A stretch of DNA of 64,000 nt. It comes from Janibacter sp. HTCC2649 (GTDB lineage: Bacteria; Actinomycetota; Actinomycetes; Actinomycetales; Dermatophilaceae). A model generated the notes under the pieces. The model was given only the letters and a program-made list of their open reading frames with translations. It was not told the origin of the DNA and made no database searches. Positions 35,041-47,012 of this stretch are shown here, in pieces (positions within the stretch are counted from its first letter, which is position 1; every line of letters starts with the position of its first letter). The stretch is from contig NZ_CH672413.1 of assembly GCF_000152705.1 (NCBI RefSeq), positions 3,441,046-3,505,045 of the forward strand. The letters are read 5' to 3'. The position numbers were made by a program, and so were the translations under genes.

Positions 35041-36846
35041 GTGAGCAAAATCCTGTCTGCTGTCGCCTGGCCGTACGCCAACGGTCCGCGCCACCTCGGC
35101 CACGTGGCCGGGTTCGGTGTCCCCTCCGACGTCTTCAGCCGCTACATGCGGATGGCCGGACACGACGTGCTCATGGTCAGTGGCTCCGACGAGCACGGCA
35201 CCCCGATCCTCGTCCTCGCCGACCAGCAGGGCGTCACGCCGCAGGAGCTGGTCGACAAGAACCACGCGATCATCGCCAACGAGCTCGCTGACCTCGGCTG
35301 CGCCTACGACCTCTACACGCGCACGACGACGACCAACCACTACTCCGTCGCGCAGGAGCTGTTCAAGCAGGTCCACACCAACGGCTACATGATCGAGCAG
35401 ACGACCCGCGGCGCCATCAGCCCGAGCACGGGACGCACCCTGCCCGACCGCTACATCGAGGGCACCTGCCCGATCTGTGGCTACACCGAGGCCCGCGGCG
35501 ACCAGTGCGACAACTGCGGCAACCAGCTCGAGCCCACCGATCTCATCGACCCGAAGTCCAAGATCAACGGCGAGACACCGGAGTTCATCGAGACGCAGCA
35601 CTTCTTCCTCGACCTTCCGGCGCTCGCCGTAGCCCTGCGTGAATGGCTGGAGGGTCGTGAGGCGAGTGGCACGTGGCGACCCAACGTCATCAAGTTCAGC
35701 CTCAACATCCTCGAGGAGATCCGCCCGCGCGCGATGACCCGCGACATCGACTGGGGCATCCCCGTGCCGCTCGAGGGCTGGGAGGACCAGAGCGCCAAGC
35801 GCCTCTACGTCTGGTTCGACGCCGTCATCGGCTACCTCTCCGCGTCGGTCGAGTGGGCGCGCCGCCAGGGTGACCCCGAGCGCTGGCGCGAGTGGTGGAA
35901 CGACCCGGAAGCCCTGTCGTACTACTTCATGGGCAAGGACAACATCACCTTCCACTCGCAGATCTGGCCCGCAGAACTTCTTGCGTATGCCGGCCGCGGT
36001 GACAAGGGCGGGGAGCCCGGCACTTTCGGTGTGCTCGGCCTTCCGACCGAGGTCGTGAGCAGCGAGTACCTCACGATGGAGGGCAAGCAGTTCAGCTCCA
36101 GTCGTGGCCACGTCATCTACATCCGCGACGTCCTCGAGCGCTACGGCCCCGACCCGATTCGCTACTTCATCTGCGCGGCCGGCCCGGAGAACCAGGACAG
36201 CAACTTCACCTGGGCCGAGTTCGTGCAGCGCAACAACTCCGAGCTCGTCGCGGGCTGGGGCAACCTCGTCAATCGGACCGGCGCCATGATCGCCAAGAGC
36301 TTCGGTGAGATCCCGCAGCCGGGCCCGCTCGAGCCGGTCGACGAGGCCGTGCGCGCCGCGACGCTCGCAGCGTTCGACACCGTGGGTGACCTCCTCGCCA
36401 AGCAGCGCATCAAGGCAGCGGTCAACGAAGCCATGCGAGCGGTCGGCGACGTCAACAAGTACGTCACCGACACCGAGCCGTTCAAGCTCAAGGGCGACGA
36501 CCAGCGCGAGCGCCTCGCAACGGTCCTGCACACGCTCATCCAGTGCGTCAGCGACCTCAACACGATCCTCGCGCCGTTCCTCCCGCACGCCTCCAACCGG
36601 GTTCACGCCTTCATCGGCGGCGAGGGCGAGTTCACGCCGATGCCGGTGATCGAGGACGTCCACGGGCTCGACGAGGGCGACAAGGACCGCAGCTACCCGA
36701 TCATCACCGGCGACTACAGCGCCACGCCGCGCTGGGAGTCCCGTCCGGTGGCCGTCGGCGCGCCCATCGCCAAGCCCACCGGCGTCTTCGTCAAGCTCGA
36801 CGAGTCGGTCGTCGACGAGGAGCTCGAGCGGCTCCAGCAGTCGTGA
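35041..36846 (+). CDS. metG: Methionyl-tRNA synthetase
   Basis: 601 residues, class I synthetase charging tRNA-Met. The HIGH-type motif is in [13 protein letters not shown], four zinc-binding Cys in [18 protein letters not shown], and the KMSKS loop is KQFSSSRG, then an anticodon-binding helical domain. No C-terminal tRNA-binding (EMAPII) domain. GTG start at 35041. Leads the metG-tatD-rpfB-rsmA-ispE order as in mycobacteria. Confidence 0.95.
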   Translation: MSKILSAVAWPYANGPRHLGHVAGFGVPSDVFSRYMRMAGHDVLMVSGSDEHGTPILVLADQQGVTPQELVDKNHAIIANELADLGCAYDLYTRTTTTNHYSVAQELFKQVHTNGYMIEQTTRGAISPSTGRTLPDRYIEGTCPICGYTEARGDQCDNCGNQLEPTDLIDPKSKINGETPEFIETQHFFLDLPALAVALREWLEGREASGTWRPNVIKFSLNILEEIRPRAMTRDIDWGIPVPLEGWEDQSAKRLYVWFDAVIGYLSASVEWARRQGDPERWREWWNDPEALSYYFMGKDNITFHSQIWPAELLAYAGRGDKGGEPGTFGVLGLPTEVVSSEYLTMEGKQFSSSRGHVIYIRDVLERYGPDPIRYFICAAGPENQDSNFTWAEFVQRNNSELVAGWGNLVNRTGAMIAKSFGEIPQPGPLEPVDEAVRAATLAAFDTVGDLLAKQRIKAAVNEAMRAVGDVNKYVTDTEPFKLKGDDQRERLATVLHTLIQCVSDLNTILAPFLPHASNRVHAFIGGEGEFTPMPVIEDVHGLDEGDKDRSYPIITGDYSATPRWESRPVAVGAPIAKPTGVFVKLDESVVDEELERLQQS

Positions 36847-36864
36847 GCGCGTTGTGAGTCCGTC

Positions 36865-37704
36865 ATGAGCGAGTCGACCAGGGGCGTTCCCGACCTGCCC
36901 GATCCGCTGCCCATCGCGGTCGTCGACAACCACACGCACCTCGACATCGAGCGTGATGGTCACCCCGTCGACGTCGCTGCCGCCCTGGCCAGGGCCAAGG
37001 CGGTCGGCGTCGACCGCGTCGTCCAGATCGGCTGTGACCTCCCCGGGGCCCGCGCGACCATCGAGATGATCGACACCCACCCCGCAATGCTCGGGGGAGT
37101 GGCCCTGCACCCCAACGAGGTGCCCGGGCTGGCCGACAGCGGAAGTCTCGACGCGGCATACGCAGAGATCGAAGAACTCGCCGGGCACCCCAGGGTGCGA
37201 GTCATCGGCGAGACCGGCCTCGACTACTTCCGCACCGGCCCCGAGGGGCGACCGGTGCAGCAGGACAGCTTCCGTTGGCACATCGACCTGGCCAAGCGGC
37301 TCGGCAAGGCGCTGCAGATCCACGACCGCGACGCCCACGACGACGTGCTGCGCATTCTCGAAGAGGAGGGCGCGCCGAAATCGACTGTGCTGCACTGCTT
37401 TTCGGGTGACCTGACGATGGCGCAGGAGTGCGTCGAACGCGGCTACTACCTCTCGTTCGCCGGGACCATCACCTTCAAGAACGCCCACGGCCTGCGTGAT
37501 GCGCTGTCCAACACGCCCCTCGATCGACTGCTCGTCGAGACGGACGCGCCCTACCTGACCCCGCACCCGTGGCGCGGTGCCGTGAACGCTCCGCACCTCG
37601 TGCCGCTGACCGTCCGTGCGATGGCGGCGACCCTCGGTGTGGCCGTCCCGACGCTCTGCGAAGCGCTGTCGACGAACTCGGAGCGCGTCTACGGTCCGTG
37701 GTGA
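36865..37704 (+). CDS. tatD: TatD-family metal-dependent DNase
   Basis: TIM-barrel hydrolase of 279 residues. Metal ligands: DNHTHLD near the N-terminus, Glu in GETGLDY, His in QIHDRDAH, His in VLHCFSG, and Asp in LLVETDAPYLTP. Homologues are 3'-5' exonucleases that repair oxidised DNA or hydrolyse D-tyrosyl-tRNA-like substrates. ATG 36865, 18 bp after metG. Confidence 0.92.
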   Translation: MSESTRGVPDLPDPLPIAVVDNHTHLDIERDGHPVDVAAALARAKAVGVDRVVQIGCDLPGARATIEMIDTHPAMLGGVALHPNEVPGLADSGSLDAAYAEIEELAGHPRVRVIGETGLDYFRTGPEGRPVQQDSFRWHIDLAKRLGKALQIHDRDAHDDVLRILEEEGAPKSTVLHCFSGDLTMAQECVERGYYLSFAGTITFKNAHGLRDALSNTPLDRLLVETDAPYLTPHPWRGAVNAPHLVPLTVRAMAATLGVAVPTLCEALSTNSERVYGPW

Positions 37705-37971
37705 CGCCTCATGAGTCACACGCGTCCCTGTGGTGACAAGGTGGCGGGGGTCACCGTTACCAAAATTTGACCTTTGCCCTGTTTGTCGGGATGGTTGATG
37801 GGTTGGCCGGAGCTGGGCTCCGGGTGAAAGCAAGGGGCGAGGACGCCGGTGTGATGCCGCGTGGACCTCGCTCTCCTGTTGTCGGGACTCTTCCCCTGTG
37901 GAGCCCCGCGGCCCTCCCCTGTGGGCTGTCGCCCGACCTGGTGTCCGGAGAGTTCGATCATCGGAGCACTC
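37705..37971 (+). other. Leader region of rpfB
   Basis: 267 bp without a gene. It holds GTCACCGTTACC (around 37755), TTGACC a little downstream (about 37768) that could be a -35, and several GC-rich inverted stretches (GGAGCTGGGCTCC, CCCCTGTGG repeated). No clear c-di-AMP riboswitch consensus is present. Probably a promoter and a long 5' UTR. Confidence 0.5.
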
Positions 37972-39123
37972 TTGATTTCTCGTCCCCTGCGTTTCGCTGC
38001 CCAAGGTGCTGCGGCACTCACGGTGGCCGCCGGATCCTTCGGCGTTGCCCACCTCGACAAGGCTGTCGCGCTGTCCGTCGACGGCCAGTCCTCGTCGCTG
38101 CACGTCTTCGGCTCGACCGTGGGCGATGCCCTCGCCAAGAAGGGCATCAAGGTCGGCGAGCACGACCAGGTCGTCCCTTCCATCGGCTCGTCCCTCGAGG
38201 ACGGCGACACCATCTCGGTGCGTTACGGGCGCAAGCTCACCGTGACCATCGACGGTGTTGCGAAGGAGTACTGGACGACGGCCACGACCGTCGATGCCGC
38301 GCTGCGCGATCTCAACATCCGCGCCGGCAGTGACGCCAAGCTCTCGGCCTCCCGCTCGCAGGCACTCGGCCGTCAGGGCCTGGCGCTCACCGTGTCGACC
38401 CCCAAGGCGTTCTCGGTCAAGCTCGGCGGCAAGACCCAGACCTTCACGACAGACGCCGCCACCGTTGGCGAGGCGCTCTCCACCGCGGGTGTTGCCGTCG
38501 ACCGTGACGACCTCGTCGCCCCGGCACGCACGGCCACCCTGACGCGCGGCCTCGCCGTTGCCGTCACCAAGGTGGACGTCAAGAGCTCCGCCAAGAGCGA
38601 GTCCGTCGCCTTCGGGACGGTCACCAAGAAGGACGCGACCCTCCTCGAGGGTCAGAAGAAGGTCCTGACCGCGGGCAAGGCAGGCGCACGCGCCCTCGTC
38701 CTGCGCCTCACCTACCTTGACGGCGTCCTCAAGGGCACCAAGGTTCTCTCGAGCAGCACCACGAGCCAGCCGGTCGCCCAGGTCGTCGCAATCGGCACCA
38801 AGCCCAAGCCGGCCGCCCCGAAGCCGACGGCGTCGGCCCCGGCCCCGTCCGCCGGCAACACCTCGGGTGCAGGCATCAACCTGTCCAACGCCGCCATGTG
38901 GGACCGCATCGCTGAGTGCGAGTCCAGTGGCAACTGGTCGATCAACACCGGCAACGGCTACTACGGCGGCCTGCAGTTCGACCTGCAGACCTGGCGTGGT
39001 GCTGGCGGTGGCGACTTCGCCTCGCGCCCCGACCTTGCCTCGCGCGCCGAGCAGATCACCGTCGCGAACCGCGTCTACGCGGACCGTGGCCTCCAGCCGT
39101 GGGGTTGCGCACACGCAGCCTGA
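37972..39123 (+). CDS. rpfB: Resuscitation-promoting factor RpfB (DUF348-G5-Rpf)
   Basis: Exported peptidoglycan-cleaving factor of 383 residues. TTG 37972 begins LISRPLRFAAQGAAALTVAAG, a signal/anchor segment; three DUF348 repeats follow (GSTVGDALAKKGIKV, ATTVDAALRDLNI, AATVGEALSTAGV), then a G5-type region, a Pro/Ala linker and the C-terminal Rpf domain (WDRIAECESSGNWSINTGNG) with the catalytic Glu. RBS-like CGGAG lies 6 bases upstream. Resuscitates dormant cells by wall remodelling. Position after tatD matches Rv1009. Confidence 0.92.
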   Translation: MISRPLRFAAQGAAALTVAAGSFGVAHLDKAVALSVDGQSSSLHVFGSTVGDALAKKGIKVGEHDQVVPSIGSSLEDGDTISVRYGRKLTVTIDGVAKEYWTTATTVDAALRDLNIRAGSDAKLSASRSQALGRQGLALTVSTPKAFSVKLGGKTQTFTTDAATVGEALSTAGVAVDRDDLVAPARTATLTRGLAVAVTKVDVKSSAKSESVAFGTVTKKDATLLEGQKKVLTAGKAGARALVLRLTYLDGVLKGTKVLSSSTTSQPVAQVVAIGTKPKPAAPKPTASAPAPSAGNTSGAGINLSNAAMWDRIAECESSGNWSINTGNGYYGGLQFDLQTWRGAGGGDFASRPDLASRAEQITVANRVYADRGLQPWGCAHAA

Positions 39124-39219
39124 CGCTGACAGACACCTCCGAGGCCGTGCCTCCCACTTCGGTGGGGCGCACGGCCTCGGTGCATCTGCGGGTCCGTCCG
39201 GGGCAATAGGGTGGCGGCC

Positions 39220-40107
39220 ATGTCGACGTCAGGGCTCCTCGGGGCCGCCCAGATCCGCGAGCTCGCGGCCCGCTTCGGCATCCGGCCCACGAAGTCCTGG
39301 GGCCAGAACTTCGTCATCGACGCCAACACGGTGCAGCGCATCGTGCGCGTGGCCGGTGTCGGCCCCGACGACGTCGTCGTGGAGATCGGACCAGGCCTGG
39401 GCTCCCTGACCCTCGCCCTGCTACCGGTCGTGCGTCACGTCACCGTCGTCGAGGTCGACCCGATCCTGGCGGGCGCCCTGCCCGAGACCGTCGAGACGGT
39501 GGCTCCCGGCGTCGTGGAGCGGCTCACCGTCGTCCACGCCGACGCCCTGCGCATCGAGGAGCTCCCCGGTGACGCGCCGACCGCTCTCGTCGCGAATCTG
39601 CCCTACAACATCTCGGTCCCCGTAGTCCTCAACTTCCTCGAGCGCTTCGCGAGCCTCGAGCGCATCCTCGTGATGGTGCAGCTCGAGGTCGCCGAGCGGC
39701 TCGCGGCCAAGCCGGGCTCCAAGATCTATGGCGTGCCGAGCGTCAAGGCCGCGTGGTACGCCGAGGTCACGCTGGCCGGCAACGTCAGTCGGTCGGTCTT
39801 CTGGCCCGTGCCCAACGTCGACTCCGGCCTCGTCAAGCTCGTCCGGCGGGAGCAGCCGACGACCGATGCCTCCCGCGAGCAGGTCTTCGCGTGCATCGAT
39901 GCCGCCTTCGCGCAGCGCCGCAAGACCCTTCGCGCCGCGTTGGCGACCTGGGCCGGCTCGCCGTCAGCCGCCGAGGCCGCGCTCGTCGCCGCTGGCATCG
40001 ACCCGCGCACGCGTGGCGAGCAGCTCGACGTCCACCAGTTCGCGGCGATCGCGAGTGCCCACCGGGCCAACCTCGCGGCGCCGTCAGTGGCCGAGCAGGC
40101 CGAGTAG
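39220..40107 (+). CDS. rsmA: 16S rRNA dimethyladenosine transferase RsmA (KsgA)
   Basis: Dimethylates A1518 and A1519 of 16S rRNA, a late ribosome checkpoint. 295 residues from ATG 39220 (GTG 39211 adds three). SAM-binding [16 protein letters not shown], the catalytic NLPYNISVP and [11 protein letters not shown] near the N-terminus are present. Its end overlaps the convergent epimerase gene by 24 bp. Confidence 0.94.
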   Translation: MSTSGLLGAAQIRELAARFGIRPTKSWGQNFVIDANTVQRIVRVAGVGPDDVVVEIGPGLGSLTLALLPVVRHVTVVEVDPILAGALPETVETVAPGVVERLTVVHADALRIEELPGDAPTALVANLPYNISVPVVLNFLERFASLERILVMVQLEVAERLAAKPGSKIYGVPSVKAAWYAEVTLAGNVSRSVFWPVPNVDSGLVKLVRREQPTTDASREQVFACIDAAFAQRRKTLRAALATWAGSPSAAEAALVAAGIDPRTRGEQLDVHQFAAIASAHRANLAAPSVAEQAE

Positions 40108-41091
40108 CTCTCGCTCGGTCTCGTCGCTCAGACCGCACCGTCGTGGGTCGGTCGCCTCACGGCCTTCTTCGTATGCCGCGGCGTCACGCATCGTGTCCGC
40201 CACCGGCCGGTTGGTGAGGCCGGCCGCGCGGGCGGCCTCACCGGTGTGAGAACTGAAGCCGCGCCACTCCGGGTCCGAGATCCACAGCGGCAGGCTGTCC
40301 TCGCCCATCCACTCCTGCACGCCGTGCTCGGCGAGCCATGGAGCCGGAGCGGCGACGACCGGCCCCCGGTGCCCCGCGACCTCACGCGCCGTCGAGAGCA
40401 GCCCACCCAAAGTGTCGGGCGAACCCACCGCGTCGAACACCCCGGCCGTCCGTGAGTCGGCGCAGCGCACGAGCCAGGTGGCCAGGTCGCGCACGTCGAT
40501 GATCGCCATCGGCAGGGTCGGGTCCTCGGGAGCCAGCACGGCCCCGCCAGCCCCCACGGGATGGGCGAAGCGCCACGGCCACCACCCCGAACGCCCCGAA
40601 GCGTCGCCGGGCCCACCGATGAGGCCGGCCCGCGCGATGAGCACCCGCTCCGCGCCGAACCCCGCGAGCACCGCCGCCTCGCACGCCACCTTGGCCTCGC
40701 CATAGACGCTCATGTCGCTCATGACGTCGCCGTCCAACGGCGACAACAGCGGAACGGACTCGTCGGACGCGAGACGCGAGTGGTCGGCATACACATTGCC
40801 TGTCGAGACGAACACGAAGTGATCGGCGACCGGTGCGAGCTCGGCCACGGCACGGCGGACCTGCCCGGGCTGGCGCGACACGTCCACGACGGCGTCCCAA
40901 CGCTCACCGGCGCCAGCCACCTCGGCGAGCCCGTCGGGATGGTCCCGGTCGCCCCGAACCCACCGCACTCCACCCGGCACGTCGCCCGCGACGCCGCGCG
41001 CCAGACAGGTCACCTCATGGCCGTCGGTCACCGCCCGGGTGGCCACCGCACGTCCGAGCATCGCTGTCCCACCGAGCACGAGAAGTTGCAT
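40084..41091 (-). CDS. NAD-dependent epimerase/dehydratase-like protein
   Basis: 335 residues with an N-terminal extended-SDR Rossmann motif [36 protein letters not shown] and [11 protein letters not shown] (YxxxK), as in atypical isoflavone-reductase or sugar-epimerase relatives. It is the only minus-strand gene inside the metG-ispE run, tail-overlapping rsmA by 24 bp and divergent from ispE with about 96 bp between. Could modify a nucleotide sugar; unknown. Confidence 0.82.
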   Translation of the reverse strand: MQLLVLGGTAMLGRAVATRAVTDGHEVTCLARGVAGDVPGGVRWVRGDRDHPDGLAEVAGAGERWDAVVDVSRQPGQVRRAVAELAPVADHFVFVSTGNVYADHSRLASDESVPLLSPLDGDVMSDMSVYGEAKVACEAAVLAGFGAERVLIARAGLIGGPGDASGRSGWWPWRFAHPVGAGGAVLAPEDPTLPMAIIDVRDLATWLVRCADSRTAGVFDAVGSPDTLGGLLSTAREVAGHRGPVVAAPAPWLAEHGVQEWMGEDSLPLWISDPEWRGFSSHTGEAARAAGLTNRPVADTMRDAAAYEEGREATDPRRCGLSDETERELLGLLGH

Positions 41092-41187
41092 GCGACCAGT
41101 GGACCGCGGCCGACCGCGCGGGCGCGAGCGTGTTCGCTGAGAGCGTGGATGTCAGAGCACGCCCACCCCATGACTAGGGTGGGCGAC

Positions 41188-42125
41188 ATGACCTCGGCCC
41201 ACTCGGACCCCTCACCTGTCACGGTGCGTGTCCCCGCCAAGGTCAACCTCGAGCTTCTGGTCGGCCCCCTGCGCGATGACGGCTTCCACACGCTGTCGAC
41301 GGTCTACCAGGCCGTGAACCTCCACGACGACGTCACGGTCGCCCTCGATGACGAGTGGAGCTGCTCGGTCTCGGGCCCCTACGCCGACATCGTGCCGACC
41401 GACGCGAGCAACCTCGCACTGCGCGCCGCCCGTCTCCTCGCCGAGGAGACCGGTGTCGAGACACCCGTCCACATCTCCATCGCCAAGTCGATCCCCGTCG
41501 CCGGCGGCATGGCCGGCGGTTCGGCCGACGCCGCCGCGACCCTCGTCGCCTGCGACCGTCTCTGGTCGCTCGGTCTGTCGACCGAAGAGCTCGAGGAGTA
41601 TGCCGCCGAGCTGGGTTCCGACGTCCCGTTCCTGATCCGTGGTGGCACGGCTGTGGGGAGCGGGCGCGGCGAGCGGCTGGCTCCGGTCCTGGCCCGGGGG
41701 AGCTATCACTGGGTCTTCGCGATCAGCGACATCGGCCTCTCGACGCCCGATGTCTATGCCGAGTGCGATCGACTGCGCGGCAAGTCCAAACCAGCGGACG
41801 CCTCACCTGAGCCCAATTCTCAGCTCATGATCGCCCTGCGCTCTGGTGACCCGCACATCCTCGCGCCGCAGCTCACCAACGACCTGCAGGACGCCGCGAT
41901 CTCGTTGCGCCCCGAGCTCGGCGAGCTCCTCGCCAGTGGCATGGAGTTCGGTGCCCTCGGTGGCGTCGTGTCCGGGTCGGGGCCGACGGTGGCGTTCCTC
42001 GTCGAGGACGTCGAGTCGGCCATCGACCTCACCGTGGCCCTCACCGCCACCGGCGCCGCCCGTGAAGTGCGCAAGGCGATCGGGCCCGTCCACGGCGCCC
42101 ACGTCATCCCGGCCCGGGTCGACTA

Positions 42126-42126
<1 letters not shown>
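41188..42126 (+). CDS. ispE: 4-diphosphocytidyl-2-C-methyl-D-erythritol kinase
   Basis: GHMP kinase of the MEP isoprenoid pathway, phosphorylating CDP-ME. 312 residues from ATG 41188. VPAKVNLELLVG near the start, the ATP loop PVAGGMAGGSADAAATL, and the third GHMP motif with GVVSGSGPTVAFL. Longer upstream frame overlaps the epimerase. The stop TAG shares its G with the GTG of the ABC-F gene. Confidence 0.94.
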
Positions 42127-43967
<1,841 letters not shown>

Positions 43968-44035
43968 TCTGTCCAACGAGCGGGATCGCTGGCGCGCTGC
44001 TACCTTGACGCCAAGGCCCATCGCTTCTGTGTTGC

Positions 44036-44053
44036 GGGCCCCAGCAGGGGCCC
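44036..44053. terminator. Short GC hairpin ahead of the GH20 gene
   Basis: GGGCCCC (44036-44042) pairs with GGGGCCC (44047-44053) over AGCA. It may terminate ABC-F transcription or lie in the hexosaminidase leader. Confidence 0.5.
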
Positions 44054-44077
44054 CTCAAGCAGAAGTCAGAGGTCCGG

Positions 44078-45169
44078 ATGAAACGGCGAACAGTGTTGTT
44101 GGCAGCGGGAATTGGCGCGGGCTCGATGCTCGGGGCCGGAACGGCTGAGGCTGCCGTGCGAACCATCGACCGCGTGGGTCTCAACCTCGACATCGCCCGC
44201 CGCTACTGGTCGCCGGCGTCGATCATCACCCTCATCAAGCTCGTGGCGGACAAGGGCGGGAACTCCCTTCACCTGCATGCGTCCGACGACCAGGCCTACG
44301 GTCTCGAGTCAGCGCTGCTGGGGCAGACCGTGGCCAAGGCGCAACTGGTGGGGACGAAGTACACCAACCCGCGCACCGGGAAAGGTTTCCTCAGCCGAGC
44401 CCAGCTCGCCTCCGTGATCGCGTATGCCGCCACTCGTCGGGTCGACGTCATGATCGAGATCGACACGCCAGGGCATGCGGGCGGCATACGCCGTCTCATG
44501 GATCTCACCCCGATCGCGAGGTTCCCGACGTCGCAGGTCTTCTCCAACTACGCGCCGAAGGAGATCGAGGTCCACAGCTCGACCGCCTGGGCCTTCGTCC
44601 GCGAGCTGTGGGCCGAGGTGCTGGCGATGCACCCGACAGCCACGCGGGTCCACCTGGGCGGGGACGAGTTCGCCGGATCAGCGGTTGAGAAGAAGGCGTG
44701 GGCCACGGGGGTGAGCGCCCTCGCTGCGGCCCTCAGGACGAAGAACAACGTGACCTCGACGGTGTGGAACGACTCGATCATCCCCGAGTCGGCGGCGCTG
44801 CTCAGCCGCTCGATCACGGTGGCCTACTGGGACTACGACGACTGGGGAGCTGCGGGCACGCGGCTGACGATGCCCGCGGTGGCGAGTGCGGGCTTCACCA
44901 TCCACAACTACAACGGCTACTACCTCTACTGGGTCCCTCGCACCTACGAGACGGTTGGCGACCGGCAGTGGATGTGCGACGCCCTGCGGGACTGGTGGAC
45001 GCTGGGCTACTGGGGAGCGGACCGCGCCATGAGTGAGACCAACACCAAGTTGCGCGGTGCCTGCTTCTCGATCTGGGGTGAGGAGAGTGCTTCACTCTCG
45101 GAGGCCACGATCATCAGCCGCGGCTCGCCCATCTACAGCGCGTTCGCGTCGAAGGTTCGCGCGATCTGA
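44078..45169 (+). CDS. Exported glycoside hydrolase family 20 beta-N-acetylhexosaminidase
   Basis: Cleaves terminal beta-GlcNAc/GalNAc from chitin or glycan fragments. 363 residues with a twin-arginine signal MKRRTVLLAAGIGAG, hydrophobic core and a cleavable AEA-type end near residue 25. The GH20 barrel shows HLHASDDQAYG, DTPGHAGG and the catalytic Asp-Glu pair D196/E197 in HLGGDEF; INYNG-like HNYNGYYLYW and YWDYDDW line the sugar pocket. Shorter than multidomain hexosaminidases, so barrel only. Stands alone. Confidence 0.88.
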   Translation: MKRRTVLLAAGIGAGSMLGAGTAEAAVRTIDRVGLNLDIARRYWSPASIITLIKLVADKGGNSLHLHASDDQAYGLESALLGQTVAKAQLVGTKYTNPRTGKGFLSRAQLASVIAYAATRRVDVMIEIDTPGHAGGIRRLMDLTPIARFPTSQVFSNYAPKEIEVHSSTAWAFVRELWAEVLAMHPTATRVHLGGDEFAGSAVEKKAWATGVSALAAALRTKNNVTSTVWNDSIIPESAALLSRSITVAYWDYDDWGAAGTRLTMPAVASAGFTIHNYNGYYLYWVPRTYETVGDRQWMCDALRDWWTLGYWGADRAMSETNTKLRGACFSIWGEESASLSEATIISRGSPIYSAFASKVRAI

Positions 45170-45203
45170 GCTGCCCGACCACGACTGCGGCCGAGTGAAC
45201 CGT

Positions 45204-45698
45204 TCAGCTCGTCTCGAACGGGGCGAGCAGGACCCGCAGGTGGCGGGCCAGTGCCGTGCGCTCGCCCTTGGGGAGCTCGGCCAGCAGGTCGCGTTCGTGC
45301 GCGAGCAGGTCATCGAGGGCGCCATCGACGGTCTGCATGCCGTCGGCCGTGAGCCGGACGATGACTCCTCGACGGTCGCGCGGGTCCGGGTGGCGCTCGA
45401 CGAAGCCTCGGGTGAGGAGGCGGTCGACCCGGTTGGTCATGGTCCCGCTCGTCACGAGCGTCTCTGCGATGAGCTGCCCGGGGGAGAGTTCGTAGGGCGC
45501 TCCCGCGCGGCGCAGGGCCGAGAGGACGTCGAACTCCCAGCCGTCGAGACCGTGCTCGGCGAAGGCCGTTCCGCGGGCGAGGTCGAGGCGGCGGGCCAGC
45601 CGTGAGACCCGGCTGAGGATCTCGAGCGGAGTGACGTCGAGTTCAGGACGCTCACGCCGCCAGGCTGAGACGATACGGTCGACATCATCCTCGGGCAT
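45204..45698 (-). CDS. MarR-family regulator, TamR-like
   Basis: 164 residues with a winged HTH: LDGWEFDVLSALRRAG, LIAETLVTSGTMTNRVDRL as recognition region and RHPDPRDRRGVIVRLT as the wing. It is divergent from a trans-aconitate methyltransferase, the arrangement of tamR-tam in Streptomyces, where TamR senses citrate-type metabolites and controls tam. A perfect 14-bp palindrome lies between the genes at 45725-45738. ATG 45698 is chosen; the longer frame covers the operator and lacks an RBS. Confidence 0.85.
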   Translation of the reverse strand: MPEDDVDRIVSAWRRERPELDVTPLEILSRVSRLARRLDLARGTAFAEHGLDGWEFDVLSALRRAGAPYELSPGQLIAETLVTSGTMTNRVDRLLTRGFVERHPDPRDRRGVIVRLTADGMQTVDGALDDLLAHERDLLAELPKGERTALARHLRVLLAPFETS

Positions 45699-45724
45699 GA
45701 GGGCGACTGTACTCCCGTCAAGTA

Positions 45725-45738
45725 TCTTGATATCAAGA
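45725..45738. promoter_or_regulatory. MarR/TamR operator palindrome
   Basis: TCTTGATATCAAGA is a perfect palindrome, extended to TATCTTGATATCAAGAGA. It matches the TCTTGATATCAAGA-type site bound by MarR/PecS regulators of this group and lies between the divergent regulator and tam starts. Confidence 0.85.
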
Positions 45739-45807
45739 GAAATTGTGGGGAGGGTAGCCAGGAGGACGGGCCGACGGATCATTCATGACCTGCAGGAGGA
45801 AGCAACG

Positions 45808-46623
45808 ATGCGCACACAGCCGAGCTGGGACCCCGCGGCATACTCACGATTCGGTGAGCAGCGGAGCCGTCCGTTCGCCGACCTCGTCGCGCAGATCCGG
45901 TCCGACGAACCCGCACTCGTCGTCGACCTCGGTTGCGGCCACGGGCCCGCCACCTTGACCCTCGGTGAGCTGTGGCCCAACGCCCGCATCGTCGGCGTCG
46001 ACGAGTCCGAGTCGATGCTCGAGGCGGCGCGGGCCATGGACACCGGCAACCGCGTGGAGTGGGTTCAGGCCGACCTCAAGGACTGGGACCCCGCGTCGCT
46101 CGGCCAGGCGCCCGACGTCATCATCACGAACTCGACCCTCCAGTGGGTCCCGGGTCACCTCAACCTGTTGCCGACGTGGATGGATGCGCTGGCTCCCGGT
46201 GGTTGGCTCGCGATCCAGGTTCCCAACAACTTCGACGCCCCGAGCCATGCCCTCATGCGTGAGACAGCGGCCACCCACGCCCGCGCCAACGAGCTGCTCG
46301 CTGCGCTCGACCTGCCGGCGGTGGGGGAGCCCAAGACCTACCTCACGTTCCTCAGCCGGCTGGGTGCCACGGTCGATGCGTGGGAGACGGTCTACTCACA
46401 CATCCTCGACCCCGAAGGAGAGTCCGAGGACCCCGTGCTCGACTGGGTGAGCGCCACTGGTCTGCGCCCGGTTCTCGACATCCTTCCCGAGGGCGAGGAG
46501 CGTGACGCTTTCACCGAGCCGTATGCCGCCGCCCTGCGTGAGGCCTATCCGCGCAGCGAGGTCGGTGTCCTGTTCCCGTTCCGGCGCGTGTTCGCCATCG
46601 CCCAGAAGAACGACGCCAGCTGA
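45808..46623 (+). CDS. tam: Trans-aconitate 2-methyltransferase
   Basis: SAM-dependent esterification of trans-aconitate, which would otherwise inhibit aconitase. 271 residues. SAM motif I is VVDLGCGHGPATLTL, then GVDESESMLEAAR, NSTLQWVPGH and VPNNFDAPSH, followed by the Tam-specific LRPVLDILPEGEE near the C-terminus. AGGAGG at 45795-45800 supports ATG 45808. Overlaps the VOC gene by one base (TGATG). Divergent operator suggests control by the TamR-like protein. Confidence 0.9.
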   Translation: MRTQPSWDPAAYSRFGEQRSRPFADLVAQIRSDEPALVVDLGCGHGPATLTLGELWPNARIVGVDESESMLEAARAMDTGNRVEWVQADLKDWDPASLGQAPDVIITNSTLQWVPGHLNLLPTWMDALAPGGWLAIQVPNNFDAPSHALMRETAATHARANELLAALDLPAVGEPKTYLTFLSRLGATVDAWETVYSHILDPEGESEDPVLDWVSATGLRPVLDILPEGEERDAFTEPYAAALREAYPRSEVGVLFPFRRVFAIAQKNDAS

Positions 46624-47009
46624 TGACCGTCATCGGCATCCATCACATCCAGATCGCCTGTCCCGCAGGCACGGAGGACCTGCTCCGTCATTTCTACGGG
46701 GTGGTGTGCGGGATGCCCGAGATCCCCAAGCCGCCGGCCCTTGCTGCTCGAGGTGGCGTGTGGTTCGCCGCTGGTGAGCAGCAGCTGCACTGCGGTGTCG
46801 AGAACGGTTTCGCTCCCGCCCTCAAGGCGCACCCGTGTCTGGCCACTGACGATGTCGACGGCCTCGCCGCTGCCATCGCGGGTGTCGGGGGAGAGGTGCG
46901 CTGGGACAACGCCATCCCCGGCGTTCGGCGCTTTCACACCGACGACCCGGTGGGCAACCGGGTCGAGTTCCAGCTGGTGCGCGGCCCGAAGCTCGACTTC
47001 ATCGTCTGA
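46623..47009 (+). CDS. VOC (glyoxalase-fold) protein
   Basis: 128-residue vicinal-oxygen-chelate domain with two beta-alpha-beta-beta-beta units. GIHHIQIACPAG, ending VRRFHTDDPVGNRVEFQLV. Metal ligands appear as His near residue 7, His in LHCGVEN and Glu in RVEFQLV, so catalysis (isomerase, lyase or resistance) is possible. Coupled to tam by TGATG. Function unknown. Confidence 0.82.
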   Translation: MTVIGIHHIQIACPAGTEDLLRHFYGVVCGMPEIPKPPALAARGGVWFAAGEQQLHCGVENGFAPALKAHPCLATDDVDGLAAAIAGVGGEVRWDNAIPGVRRFHTDDPVGNRVEFQLVRGPKLDFIV

Positions 47010-47012
47010 CCC

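Noticed and set aside
37705-37971. c-di-AMP (ydaO-type) riboswitch before rpfB
   Set aside because: Known for some actinobacterial rpf genes, but I cannot find its conserved core here.
35035-39114. A 1359-codon open frame on the minus strand over metG, tatD and rpfB
   Set aside because: It is antisense to three well-recognised genes, has the composition of a high-GC shadow frame, and shows no domain.
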